A stretch of DNA of 14,915 bases from Eubacterium sp. UBA4343. Lineage in GTDB: Bacteria; Bacillota; Clostridia; Lachnospirales; Lachnospiraceae. The stretch lies in assembly GCA_002394235.1 (NCBI GenBank), contig DGTF01000056.1, forward strand, positions 1 to 14,915, in the 5' to 3' direction. Positions within the stretch are counted from its first letter, which is position 1, and every line of letters starts with the position of its first letter. The notes below the pieces were generated by a model. That model searched no databases, was not told where the DNA came from, and was given only the letters and a program-made list of their open reading frames with translations. Below are positions 1 through 6,388 of the stretch, one piece after another. The translations under genes were made by a program, and so were the position numbers.

Positions 1-66
1 CCACTGTTATGGGTACAGTATAAATGAGACAAACTGGGACAAAAAATCCGAGGTATTTTTGGGTAT
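1..66. other. Non-coding tail with tandem 10-bp imperfect repeat
   Basis: This stretch lies beyond the rpsI terminator and up to the window edge, and no reading frame with recognisable content is visible. It contains two adjacent 10-bp units, AAATGAGACA (22-31) and AACTGGGACA (32-41), matching at 8 of 10 positions. A separate hexamer TGGGTA occurs at 10-15 and 60-65. Such short direct repeats could be protein-binding sites, but nothing here proves a function. Confidence 0.35.
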
Positions 67-67
67 G

Positions 68-103
68 AAAAAGCCGCGCAAACGGCTTGTTTACGCGGTT
101 TTT
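68..103 (-). terminator. Rho-independent terminator after rpsI
   Basis: Seen in sequence: reading the minus strand, CCGCGTAAAC (98 to 89) pairs with GTTTGCGCGG (83 to 74) to give a 10-bp stem with one T-G wobble around a 5-nt loop (84-88). After one C comes a run of five T (72-68). The stem is preceded by a run of A (103-99), so it could also work in the plus direction. It begins about 20 nt after the rpsI stop, where the end of the rplM-rpsI transcript is expected. Confidence 0.93.
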
Positions 104-123
104 CAGGTGTTTGCAACAATCGA

Positions 124-516
124 TTAACGCTTGCTGAACTGCGGTGCACGACGAGCTGCCTTGAGACCGTACTTCTTACGCTCTTTCATACGAGGATCAC
201 GAGTAAGATAACCCTCCGCCTTCAGCGTCGGCTTGTTCTCGGCGTCAACCTGAAGCAACGCACGAGAAATACCATGACGGATCGCGCCGGCCTGACCGGT
301 AAAACCACCGCCATGAACATTAACCAGTACGTCGAACTTGTCTGTGTTGTCCGTAGCAACAAGCGGCTGACGAACAATCGTCTTCAGAGTCTCAAGTCCG
401 AAGTAATCATCGATATCTCTTTTATTTACAGTAATCTTGCCGGTACCCGGTACAAGGTAAACTCTGGCAATAGATTTTTTTCTTCTTCCGGTTCCATAAT
501 ACTTTTCGTTAGCCAT
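124..516 (-). CDS. rpsI: 30S ribosomal protein S9
   Basis: Ribosomal protein S9 (uS9) of the small subunit head; in the known family its C-terminal tail reaches toward the tRNA in the P site. The 130-residue protein has normal bacterial length. It shows the family landmarks: an N-terminal [14 protein letters not shown] segment, a central [19 protein letters not shown] motif, and the invariant basic C-terminus ending RRAPQFSKR. The ATG at 516-514 is preceded by GGGAGGT (525-531) at good spacing. It is the second gene of the rplM-rpsI operon, 19 nt after the rplM stop, so the two are almost certainly co-transcribed. A strong intrinsic terminator follows the stop. Nothing is unusual; identification is secure. 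Confidence 0.98.
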   Translation of the reverse strand: MANEKYYGTGRRKKSIARVYLVPGTGKITVNKRDIDDYFGLETLKTIVRQPLVATDNTDKFDVLVNVHGGGFTGQAGAIRHGISRALLQVDAENKPTLKAEGYLTRDPRMKERKKYGLKAARRAPQFSKR

Positions 517-535
517 TTGTCTTTACCTCCCTTAG

Positions 536-964
536 TTAGAATGTGAGCACTTCCGGTTTCTGAGCTGCATGAGGATGCTCAGCACCTGCGTATACGTGAA
601 GCTTTGTCATCATTTCTCTTCCGAGAGGTCCCTTCGGGAGCATTCCCTTAACAGCGAACTCAATAACTCTCTCCGGATGCTTTGCAAGCATCTCCTTCAG
701 AGTTGTCTCCTTCAGACTTCCAACATAATCAGAATGTCTGTAGTAGATCTTCTGCTCCAGCTTTTTGCCGGTTACTTTGATCTTTTCTGCATTAATAACG
801 ACTACATAATCTCCGGTGTCTACGTTCGGAGTGAACTCCGGCTTGTTCTTTCCTCTGAGAACAGAAGCGACCTCAGAAGCAAGACGTCCGAGAACCATTC
901 CGGAAGCATCAACGACATACCATTTCTTCTCTAACTTATCCGGATTAGCCATATATGTTTTCAT
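536..964 (-). CDS. rplM: 50S ribosomal protein L13
   Basis: Ribosomal protein L13 (uL13), an early assembly protein of the large subunit. From the chosen start the protein has 142 residues, the usual bacterial length. It opens with [20 protein letters not shown], followed by the [14 protein letters not shown] and [15 protein letters not shown] segments typical of L13, and has [10 protein letters not shown] near the C-terminal third. The reading frame stays open upstream to 1078, but the ATG at 964-962 is chosen because a full AGGAGG lies at 973-978 and the upstream residues do not resemble L13. First gene of the rplM-rpsI operon, with its own promoter and a long structured leader. Leader-mediated control by L13 is known in other Firmicutes and is possible here. 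Confidence 0.98.
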   Translation of the reverse strand: MKTYMANPDKLEKKWYVVDASGMVLGRLASEVASVLRGKNKPEFTPNVDTGDYVVVINAEKIKVTGKKLEQKIYYRHSDYVGSLKETTLKEMLAKHPERVIEFAVKGMLPKGPLGREMMTKLHVYAGAEHPHAAQKPEVLTF

Positions 965-1191
965 GGTAACAACCTCCTGCATGAATGAACTACAGCGCAC
1001 AGCGCGGCTGTAAGATTCGTTATTTAAATGATAGCTTGATGCAATATCCACTGTCCGTATGGTCATGCACCGGAACATCCGACCTTAGGCTTTCGATCAT
1101 AATGGATGCTCTGTATGTCGCGTTTCAAAATGTCACATGACGTGTTTGGGAGACACGGCAGGCACACTCGTCCCGCGTCACACTGAATTAG
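965..1191 (-). promoter_or_regulatory. Long structured 5' leader of rplM-rpsI
   Basis: Untranslated leader of roughly 220 nt between the predicted promoter and the rplM start. Seen directly: three short perfect inverted repeats. They are CCGTGT-type arms 1153-1157/1141-1145 (5 bp, 7-nt loop), CATCC/GGATG arms 1104-1108/1076-1080 enclosing 23 nt, and TACAGC/GCTGTA arms 991-996/1007-1012 (6 bp, 10-nt loop), the last ending 12 nt before the Shine-Dalgarno sequence. Established knowledge: Firmicutes often carry an L13-binding leader RNA in front of rplM. Whether this leader belongs to that family is inference; each stem alone is short enough to arise by chance. Confidence 0.5.
973..978 (-). promoter_or_regulatory. 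Ribosome binding site of rplM (decides start)
   Basis: Perfect AGGAGG on the minus strand, 8 nt upstream of the ATG at 964-962. It decides against the longer frame starting at 1078. Confidence 0.9.
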
Positions 1192-1218
1192 TTTATAATA
1201 CCGAAAAACTTCTGTCAA
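1192..1218 (-). promoter_or_regulatory. Sigma-A promoter of rplM-rpsI
   Basis: A perfect -35 TTGACA lies at 1218-1213 on the minus strand. Two overlapping -10 candidates follow: TATAAA at 1197-1192 (15-bp spacer, 5 of 6 consensus) and TAAACT at 1195-1190 (17-bp spacer, 4 of 6). It sits between the mscS stop and the rplM leader, so the ribosomal pair has its own start of transcription. A weaker internal candidate is TTGAAA (1128-1123) with CATTAT (1104-1099) at 18-bp spacing. Confidence 0.75.
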
Positions 1219-1224
1219 GTACTT

Positions 1225-1263
1225 TCTTATATTAATTCTGCCTGTCTCTTATATTAATTCTGC
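1225..1263 (-). repeat. 17-bp direct repeat spanning the mscS stop
   Basis: GCAGAATTAATATAAGA on the minus strand occurs perfectly at 1263-1247 and again at 1241-1225, 22 bp apart. The first copy contains the TAA stop of the mechanosensitive channel gene (1256-1254); the second is non-coding and ends 7 bp from the rplM -35 element. This is best explained as a recent 22-bp tandem duplication. Confidence 0.85.
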
Positions 1264-2105
1264 GGATCTGTGGCAGGGTTTGTAGCAGCGTTTATGGCAG
1301 GGTTTGTGGTGGGTGTGGTGTCTATGGTGACCGTATTATACGGAATCACAATCTCCGCTTTTTCAAATTCACTTACGATCCTCTGCCTCACATTGCTGCA
1401 CGCAAGATAACTCTCCATAATATCCTTGGTGTACACGGCAAACTTCAGCAGCATGCCGTTTGCCGTAAGCGAACTGACAAGCACAGAGGTTTTTTCTGCC
1501 TCCACAACCAGCGGCTCTGTTTTCAGGATTTCCATGATAACAGCTCTTGCCTTCTCGATATCCGTCGCGTAATCAACTTCTACTTCCACAAAGGTTGCGA
1601 CCGTATCCGGGTTGCTCATATTGACGATGACGGCACCGTCCACCACACTGTTCGGAATGATACACATCTGTCCGTCAGCCTGCTCGATTACGACATGCCT
1701 CACGGTCATATCGCGGACAATTCCCTCTGCGATTACCGTCCCTGCACTCTTGATCTGAATCTTTTGTCCGATATCACAGGGCTTGGAGGATGAAAGAGAA
1801 AATCCGGAAATTACATTACCAAGCGTCTGCTGTGCCGCAAAGGTCGCAACCGCAATCAACAATGCGCTGCTCTGCAGCACCGTCGTACTGATCTCCTTGG
1901 CAATTTCAAAAGAACCCAGTGCAGAGTACACGCCGACAATGGTAATGCCCACCGTGAGAATACTCTGCAGGAATTTATTATAGAGACTCTGTTTCTGTGT
2001 CCGTTTATTCAGCCCCCTGAAGAAACGGCGGATAAAATATACCGTCAAAAAGGTTATGCAAAGGATCACCGCGGTCCTGAGCAGAAGTGCCAAGTCAGAA
2101 TTCAT
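1254..2105 (-). CDS. MscS-family mechanosensitive ion channel
   Basis: Small-conductance mechanosensitive channel of the MscS superfamily, an inner membrane protein that opens under high membrane tension and releases solutes on osmotic downshock. Starting at ATG 2105-2103 it has 283 residues, close to E. coli MscS. Visible: three hydrophobic segments (roughly residues 3-24, 43-63 and 75-100), the third being the pore helix with ATFAAQQTLGNVISGFSLS, then a beta domain (KPCDIGQKIQI, VRDMTVRHVVIEQADGQMCIIPNS) and the cytoplasmic alpha/beta part. The last 20 or so residues form an Asn/Pro/Thr/Ala-rich tail (NPAINAATNPATDPQN) outside the core fold. A GTG 18 nt upstream is possible, but the GGAGG at 2121-2117 overlaps it and is placed for the ATG. 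It lies 75 nt after truA, perhaps as the last gene of that operon. Confidence 0.9.
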   Translation of the reverse strand: MNSDLALLLRTAVILCITFLTVYFIRRFFRGLNKRTQKQSLYNKFLQSILTVGITIVGVYSALGSFEIAKEISTTVLQSSALLIAVATFAAQQTLGNVISGFSLSSSKPCDIGQKIQIKSAGTVIAEGIVRDMTVRHVVIEQADGQMCIIPNSVVDGAVIVNMSNPDTVATFVEVEVDYATDIEKARAVIMEILKTEPLVVEAEKTSVLVSSLTANGMLLKFAVYTKDIMESYLACSNVRQRIVSEFEKAEIVIPYNTVTIDTTPTTNPAINAATNPATDPQN

Positions 2106-2180
2106 TTTTTTCCCTGCCTCCACTATCGCACAATTCTTATCTCACCCTATACCGTACATTTACCCGGGCATCATGGGCTG

Positions 2181-2978
2181 TCAGATTTTCTCCGCCGCAG
2201 CTTTCTGCTTCCTGTTGAAAAAATCAGGCTCCCACTCCGGATATCTGATTTTCATAAGAGTAAGTCCCCGGGCTGGCGCCGTCGGTCCTGCTGCACTACG
2301 GTCCCTGCTTTCAAGAATTCCCTTCATGTCCTCCGGCTCAGTCCTTCCTTTACCGATCTCAACGAGAGTTCCCGCCAGTATCCGGACCATATTGTACAGA
2401 AAGCCGTTTCCGCAGATCTGGAACCGAATCAGATCATCCTCGCGGATGACCCTGGCAGAATAAATCGTGCGGACCGTGCTCCGGTCCGGATTGGTCTCGC
2501 CGGACGCCTGGAAGCTCCGGAAGTCGTGCTCCCCTATGAGATACCGGGCAGCTCTGTCCATGCGCTCCGCATCCAGCGGAACATATAGGAAGCAGGTGTC
2601 GTTCCGTCTCGTCGGATCCGGAAAACGGCGATTCAGAATCTTGTATTCGTAGGTCTTTACTGTGGATGTGAAGCGGGGGTGAAATTCCGGCGATACTTCC
2701 CGGGAACCCTGGATTTTGATGTCATCCGGCAGTCTCGTATTCAGCGCGTAGGAATACTTATTCCCCGGCATCCGGGCAGACGTATCAAAGACCGCTACAT
2801 TTCCCCTGGCATGCACCCCCGCATCGGTGCGGCTCGCGCCGATGGTATGTATCTGCTCCCCTGTAATCTCCGAGAGAGCAGCGTTCAGCACCTGCTGTAC
2901 AGCAATCCCATTCGGCTGTACCTGCCACCCGCAGTAATTGGTTCCGTCATATGCGACGGTCAGCATCACACGTTTCAT
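2181..2978 (-). CDS. truA: tRNA pseudouridine synthase A (positions 38-40)
   Basis: TruA converts uridines at positions 38, 39 and 40 of the tRNA anticodon arm to pseudouridine. The 265-residue protein has normal length. The opening MKRVMLTVAYDGTNYCGWQVQPNG and the catalytic motif GASRTDAGVHA with the nucleophilic Asp at residue 52 are diagnostic. Further on, KTYEYKILNRRFPDP, GEHDFRSFQASG and GNGFLYNMVRILAGTLVEIGKG match the family. It follows ecfT after 98 nt, the order also seen in the common Firmicutes ecfA1-ecfA2-ecfT-truA-rplM-rpsI block. The nearest GGAGA (2998-2994) is rather far from the ATG, so translation initiation may be modest. Confidence 0.97.
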   Translation of the reverse strand: MKRVMLTVAYDGTNYCGWQVQPNGIAVQQVLNAALSEITGEQIHTIGASRTDAGVHARGNVAVFDTSARMPGNKYSYALNTRLPDDIKIQGSREVSPEFHPRFTSTVKTYEYKILNRRFPDPTRRNDTCFLYVPLDAERMDRAARYLIGEHDFRSFQASGETNPDRSTVRTIYSARVIREDDLIRFQICGNGFLYNMVRILAGTLVEIGKGRTEPEDMKGILESRDRSAAGPTAPARGLTLMKIRYPEWEPDFFNRKQKAAAEKI

Positions 2979-3076
2979 GTTTTCTACCGATATCTCCGTT
3001 CCCGCTTATGATCTCTGGATCCTAATCCCGGCCTGCGGCCGACCGTTTTCAGCGCGATCTCCAATCCAGCCTCCTG
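2979..3076 (-). other. ecfT-truA spacer with GC-rich hairpin
   Basis: A 98-nt gap. It contains a short GC-rich inverted repeat, CGGCC at 3029-3033 and GGCCG at 3037-3041 with a 3-nt loop. No T-run follows on the minus strand, so it is not a convincing terminator there. No clear promoter seen. Confidence 0.4.
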
Positions 3077-3880
3077 TCACCAGTGCAGCACTGCCCGCAG
3101 CACAATTGCTGCCGCAAGATATGCGAAAAGAACTGCATATGCCGCATAATCCCGGGACTGGTAAACAAGCGGACGCATCTGGGTCCGCCCGTCCCCTCCG
3201 TGATAGCATCTGGCTTCCATCGCAAGCGCAAGATCATTTGCTCTTCGGAAAGCAGATACAAACAGCGGAACCAGAATCGGGACCATCGCCTTTACCCTCT
3301 GGATGACATTTCCACTCTCGAAATCCGCCCCGCGCGCCATCTGCGCCTTTTTGATTTTATCGGTTTCTTCCATCAGAATCGGGATAAAGCGAAGCGCAAT
3401 CGACATCATCATCGCAATCTCATGCACCGGCACATGCACCTTCCGCAGCGGACGAAACAGCGATTCCATCGCGTCGGTCAGCTTGTTTGGCGTTGTCGTA
3501 AGCGTCATGATGGAGCAGCCGATAATCAGATACACAAGACGGATGCCCATCTTTGCGGCTGTGCTGATACCCTCCCTTGTAATATGGAGGATACCGAACT
3601 GCCAGATGACCGTCCCCTGCGTGAGAAAGAGATTCAGCACCATCGTAAAGATCAGCAGGACCCAGATTGCCTTCAGTCCCCTGACCATGAAGCTGAAGGG
3701 TACCTTTGACAGATGGATCACTGCAAACAGGAAAACAGTTCCGAGAACGTAGCCCCATGTGTGAAAAACAAACAGAGATATGATATAGATAAGTGTTCCG
3801 ACAAACTTTACTCTCGGGTCCAGTTTATGAATCAGCGAATCCGCCGGGTAATACTGGCCTATGGTAATATCTTTAAGCAT
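3077..3880 (-). CDS. ecfT: ECF transporter transmembrane component EcfT
   Basis: EcfT is the membrane scaffold that couples the two ATPases EcfA1/EcfA2 to interchangeable substrate-binding S components in vitamin and metal uptake. The 267-residue protein starts MLKDITIGQYYPADSLIHKLDPRVKF, typical of the family. It has several hydrophobic helices (about 27-56, 68-88, 112-130 and a C-terminal helix at 243-263), and two cytoplasmic coupling motifs: ARG at 182-184 (QMARGADFESG) and ARC at 223-225 (AMEARCYHGGDGRT). The second has Cys where many relatives have Gly. Its ATG follows the ecfA2 TAA with no gap, indicating translational coupling. No S component is encoded nearby, which fits a shared group II module. 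Confidence 0.96.
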   Translation of the reverse strand: MLKDITIGQYYPADSLIHKLDPRVKFVGTLIYIISLFVFHTWGYVLGTVFLFAVIHLSKVPFSFMVRGLKAIWVLLIFTMVLNLFLTQGTVIWQFGILHITREGISTAAKMGIRLVYLIIGCSIMTLTTTPNKLTDAMESLFRPLRKVHVPVHEIAMMMSIALRFIPILMEETDKIKKAQMARGADFESGNVIQRVKAMVPILVPLFVSAFRRANDLALAMEARCYHGGDGRTQMRPLVYQSRDYAAYAVLFAYLAAAIVLRAVLHW

Positions 3881-4732
3881 TTATTTTCTCCCAAGCGCAT
3901 GAAGGATGCTTTCTTCCGCTTCCTCGATTGTTGTGGCGTGAACATCAACATCGAGTCCCTTTTCTTTGAGCGCATGCATGATATAAGTCATCTGCGGCGC
4001 AGCGAGTCCCATTTTTTCCAGCTCTTTGTAATGAGAAAAGACCTCTCTTGGCGGCGCGTCAAATGCCTTCTCCCCGTGGTTCATGACAATCAGCTGATCG
4101 ACATATTCCGCGACATCTTCCATGCTGTGTGAAACCAGAACGACGGTGATACCCCTCTTCTTCTGCAGTCCTGCGACCGTATTGAGGATCTCATCACGTC
4201 CCATAGGATCCAGACCTGCGGTCGGCTCATCGAGGACCAGAACGTCCGGGTTCATGGCGAGAACTCCCGCGATTGCCACTCTTCTCTTCTGTCCGCCGGA
4301 AAGCTCGAAGGGCGATTTCCGGAAGAGTGATTCATCCACACCGACCTGATGCAGTGCTTCCTCTGCGCGCTTCATGCGTTCCTCTTCGGAAAGGCCCTGA
4401 TTTTTGGGGCCGAAACACACATCGGTAATGACATCCGTTTCGAACAGCTGATACTCCGGGTACTGGAAAACGAGGCCAACATGAAACCTGAGATTTCTGC
4501 GGTCATACTTCTCGCCCCAGATGTCTTCATCATTAAAGTATACATGGCCGGAGGTTGGGCGCATCAGCCCGTTCAGATGCTGAATCAGTGTTGATTTTCC
4601 GCTTCCGGTATGTCCGATGATTCCGATAAAATGTCCGTCCGGGAGCTCGAGCGAAACGTCCTTGAGCGCATGCATCTCATACGCGGTTCCCGGGCTGTAT
4701 GTATAAGTCACATGATCTAATCTGATTGACAT
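3881..4732 (-). CDS. ecfA2: ECF transporter ATPase EcfA2
   Basis: Second ATP-binding subunit of the energy-coupling factor module; it forms a heterodimer with EcfA1 under EcfT. In 283 residues the ABC motifs are complete: Walker A GHTGSGKST (40-48), Q-loop VFQYPEYQ (88-95), signature LSGGQ (144-148), Walker B VLVLDEPTAGLDP with Glu169, and switch His202 (VSHSMEDV). The start at 4732-4730 lies inside the end of ecfA1 (16-nt overlap), with a GGGGGA ribosome binding site within ecfA1. The C-terminal 50 or so residues carry the typical EcfA extension. Assignment as A2 rather than A1 rests on gene order and the Q-loop type, and is reliable. Confidence 0.96.
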   Translation of the reverse strand: MSIRLDHVTYTYSPGTAYEMHALKDVSLELPDGHFIGIIGHTGSGKSTLIQHLNGLMRPTSGHVYFNDEDIWGEKYDRRNLRFHVGLVFQYPEYQLFETDVITDVCFGPKNQGLSEEERMKRAEEALHQVGVDESLFRKSPFELSGGQKRRVAIAGVLAMNPDVLVLDEPTAGLDPMGRDEILNTVAGLQKKRGITVVLVSHSMEDVAEYVDQLIVMNHGEKAFDAPPREVFSHYKELEKMGLAAPQMTYIMHALKEKGLDVDVHATTIEEAEESILHALGRK

Positions 4733-5625
4733 GTTCTTTCCCCCTGCCGTTTCCCGTCGGAAGCTGTCTCTCCATCACGGATTTTCATAATGGCATCAAC
4801 GAATTCATCGATGCTCAGAATGCCTTCGGGGATATCGAGCCCTCTCAGGCGAAGCGCATGCGCGAGCTGTGTGACGTGCGGGACATCTAGACGCAGCTTG
4901 TGAAGCTCATCCACCCGTGAAAAAATCTCCCGGGGCGTTCCCTGCATTACAAGCCTTCCCTCGTCCATGACAAATACATTGTCCGCATAGATAACCTCTT
5001 CCATGTAATGTGTGATCAGAATAACGGTGACTCCCTCACTCTTATTCAAATCACGCACAGCCTGAATAACCTCATGGCGGCCATTCGGATCCAGCATTGC
5101 CGTCGGTTCGTCCATGATGATGCATTTCGGCTTCATCGCCATGACGCCCGCAATCGCCACTCTCTGCTTCTGACCTCCGGACAGCTTGTTCGGTGAATGA
5201 CTCCGGTAGGCAATCATCCCTGTTTTTCGAAGCGAATCATCCACCCGTTTCCAGATCTCATCGGTCGGAACACCCAGATTCTCCGGGCCGAATCCCACAT
5301 CCTCCTCGACGACAGAGGAAACGATCTGATTGTCCGGGTTCTGGAAAACCATGCCGGCTCTCTGCCGGATGTCCCACACCTCATCATCTGCGTGGGTGTC
5401 CATCTGATCTACCCACATCGTTCCTCCCGTAGGGACCAGCAGTGCGTTCATATGCTTTGCCAGCGTGGATTTTCCACTGCCGTTATGGCCGAGAATCGCG
5501 ATGAACTGTCCCTCTCGGATCTTCAGATTCACATCCCTGACCGCGTGGGTGATCTCCGGTTTTTCCCCGTCCTCTCCGTATTCAAGATAGTCGTAATTCA
5601 GATTATCCGCTTTAATGATGCTCAT
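4717..5625 (-). CDS. ecfA1: ECF transporter ATPase EcfA1
   Basis: First ATP-binding subunit of the ECF module. The 302-residue protein has Walker A GHNGSGKST (46-54), Q-loop VFQNPDNQ (93-100), signature LSGGQ (148-152), Walker B CIIMDEPTAMLDP with Glu173, and switch His206 (LITHYMEEV). The catalytic set is intact, as in functional EcfA1. The ATG at 5625-5623 overlaps the TGA of engB by 4 bp (ATGA), so ecfA1 is translationally coupled to the GTPase gene. In many Firmicutes ecfA1 instead follows rplQ; here that neighbour is missing. A highly charged tail (about residues 280-302) is encoded partly by the region overlapping ecfA2. Confidence 0.96.
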   Translation of the reverse strand: MSIIKADNLNYDYLEYGEDGEKPEITHAVRDVNLKIREGQFIAILGHNGSGKSTLAKHMNALLVPTGGTMWVDQMDTHADDEVWDIRQRAGMVFQNPDNQIVSSVVEEDVGFGPENLGVPTDEIWKRVDDSLRKTGMIAYRSHSPNKLSGGQKQRVAIAGVMAMKPKCIIMDEPTAMLDPNGRHEVIQAVRDLNKSEGVTVILITHYMEEVIYADNVFVMDEGRLVMQGTPREIFSRVDELHKLRLDVPHVTQLAHALRLRGLDIPEGILSIDEFVDAIMKIRDGETASDGKRQGERTCQSD

Positions 5626-6218
5626 GATTCCGAAACTCCTGTCAATTCCCCGATGTAATCAAGAATTTCCTCTCTTCCCTGCTTTGTGACGGCAGAAAAA
5701 GCAAACAGTTTTTCATCTTCCCGCATTCCGAGTCCATCGCGAACCGCCTTGATCTGCTTCTGAACCTGGCTTCTTTTGAGCTTGTCCAGCTTGGTCGCGA
5801 TGATCACGGGCTCGTATCCGCGAGACAGAATCCACTCAAACATCTGCTTATCGTTTGCCGACGGATCATGGCGGATATCAATAAGCAGGAACACCGCCTT
5901 CAGCTGATCGGACATTTTCAGATATCTCTCGATCATCCGCCCCCAGGACTGTCTGACATTGACAGACGCGGTTGTATAACCATATCCCGGGAGATCCACG
6001 AAGTAGAAGTTGTTGTTTACGTGATAGTAATTGATGGTCTGTGTCTTTCCCGGCTGAGAGCTGGTTCTCGCCAATGCCTTCCGGTTCAGCAGTCCATTGA
6101 TCAGAGATGATTTTCCGACATTTGACTTCCCCGCGAATGCAATTTCCGGCTGTGTATTCACGGGAAACTTACTTGTGACACCGCACACTGTTTCAAGCTC
6201 GGCGTTCTTTATAACCAT
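5622..6218 (-). CDS. engB: Ribosome biogenesis GTPase EngB (YsxC/YihA)
   Basis: EngB is an essential small GTPase that helps late assembly of the 50S subunit. The 198-residue protein has a complete GTP-binding set: G1 GKSNVGKSS (30-38), switch I PGKTQTINYY (56-65), G3 DLPGYG (75-80), G4 TKLDK (142-146) and G5-like SAVTKQG (175-181). The ATG at 6218-6216 is preceded by GGGAGGGAG (6232-6224). It is separated from lon by 170 nt, but its stop overlaps the start of ecfA1. Following lon is the normal Clostridia arrangement; being followed directly by ecfA1 is not. Confidence 0.97.
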   Translation of the reverse strand: MVIKNAELETVCGVTSKFPVNTQPEIAFAGKSNVGKSSLINGLLNRKALARTSSQPGKTQTINYYHVNNNFYFVDLPGYGYTTASVNVRQSWGRMIERYLKMSDQLKAVFLLIDIRHDPSANDKQMFEWILSRGYEPVIIATKLDKLKRSQVQKQIKAVRDGLGMREDEKLFAFSAVTKQGREEILDYIGELTGVSES

Positions 6219-6388
6219 ATCTTCTCCCTCCCATATCTGCCGGATTGCACAACGTGAAGCAATCTGCAGCTTATCCGTCTTATCAGGCTCCTTTTCGGGG
6301 CAAGAGCTTTCCTGCAGTGACGCAAGAGGACGCAGTGCATGGCGCCATACAGCTTATGCGTTTTGTGGCGCAAACTATTGTACAAAAG
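6219..6388 (-). other. lon-engB intergenic region with two inverted repeats
   Basis: A 170-nt gap, the longest within the protease block. It contains a perfect 10-bp palindrome ATGGCGCCAT (6339-6348) and an inverted repeat GATTGC (6243-6248)/GCAATC (6259-6264) with a 10-nt loop, ending near the engB ribosome binding site. Neither is followed by a T-run on the minus strand, so neither is an intrinsic terminator. I see no convincing -35/-10 pair for engB, though a start site here is plausible. Confidence 0.45.

Noticed and set aside
965..1078. In-frame upstream extension of rplM (start at 1078)
   Set aside because: The added 38 residues do not look like L13, there is no ribosome binding site before 1078, and a perfect AGGAGG marks the ATG at 964.
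2106..2123. GTG start for the MscS-type channel at 2123
   Set aside because: The Shine-Dalgarno GGAGG overlaps this codon and is placed for the ATG at 2105; no site lies upstream of the GTG.
3029..3041. GC-rich hairpin between ecfT and truA as a terminator
   Set aside because: The stem is only 5 bp with a 3-nt loop, and no T-run follows on the transcribed strand.
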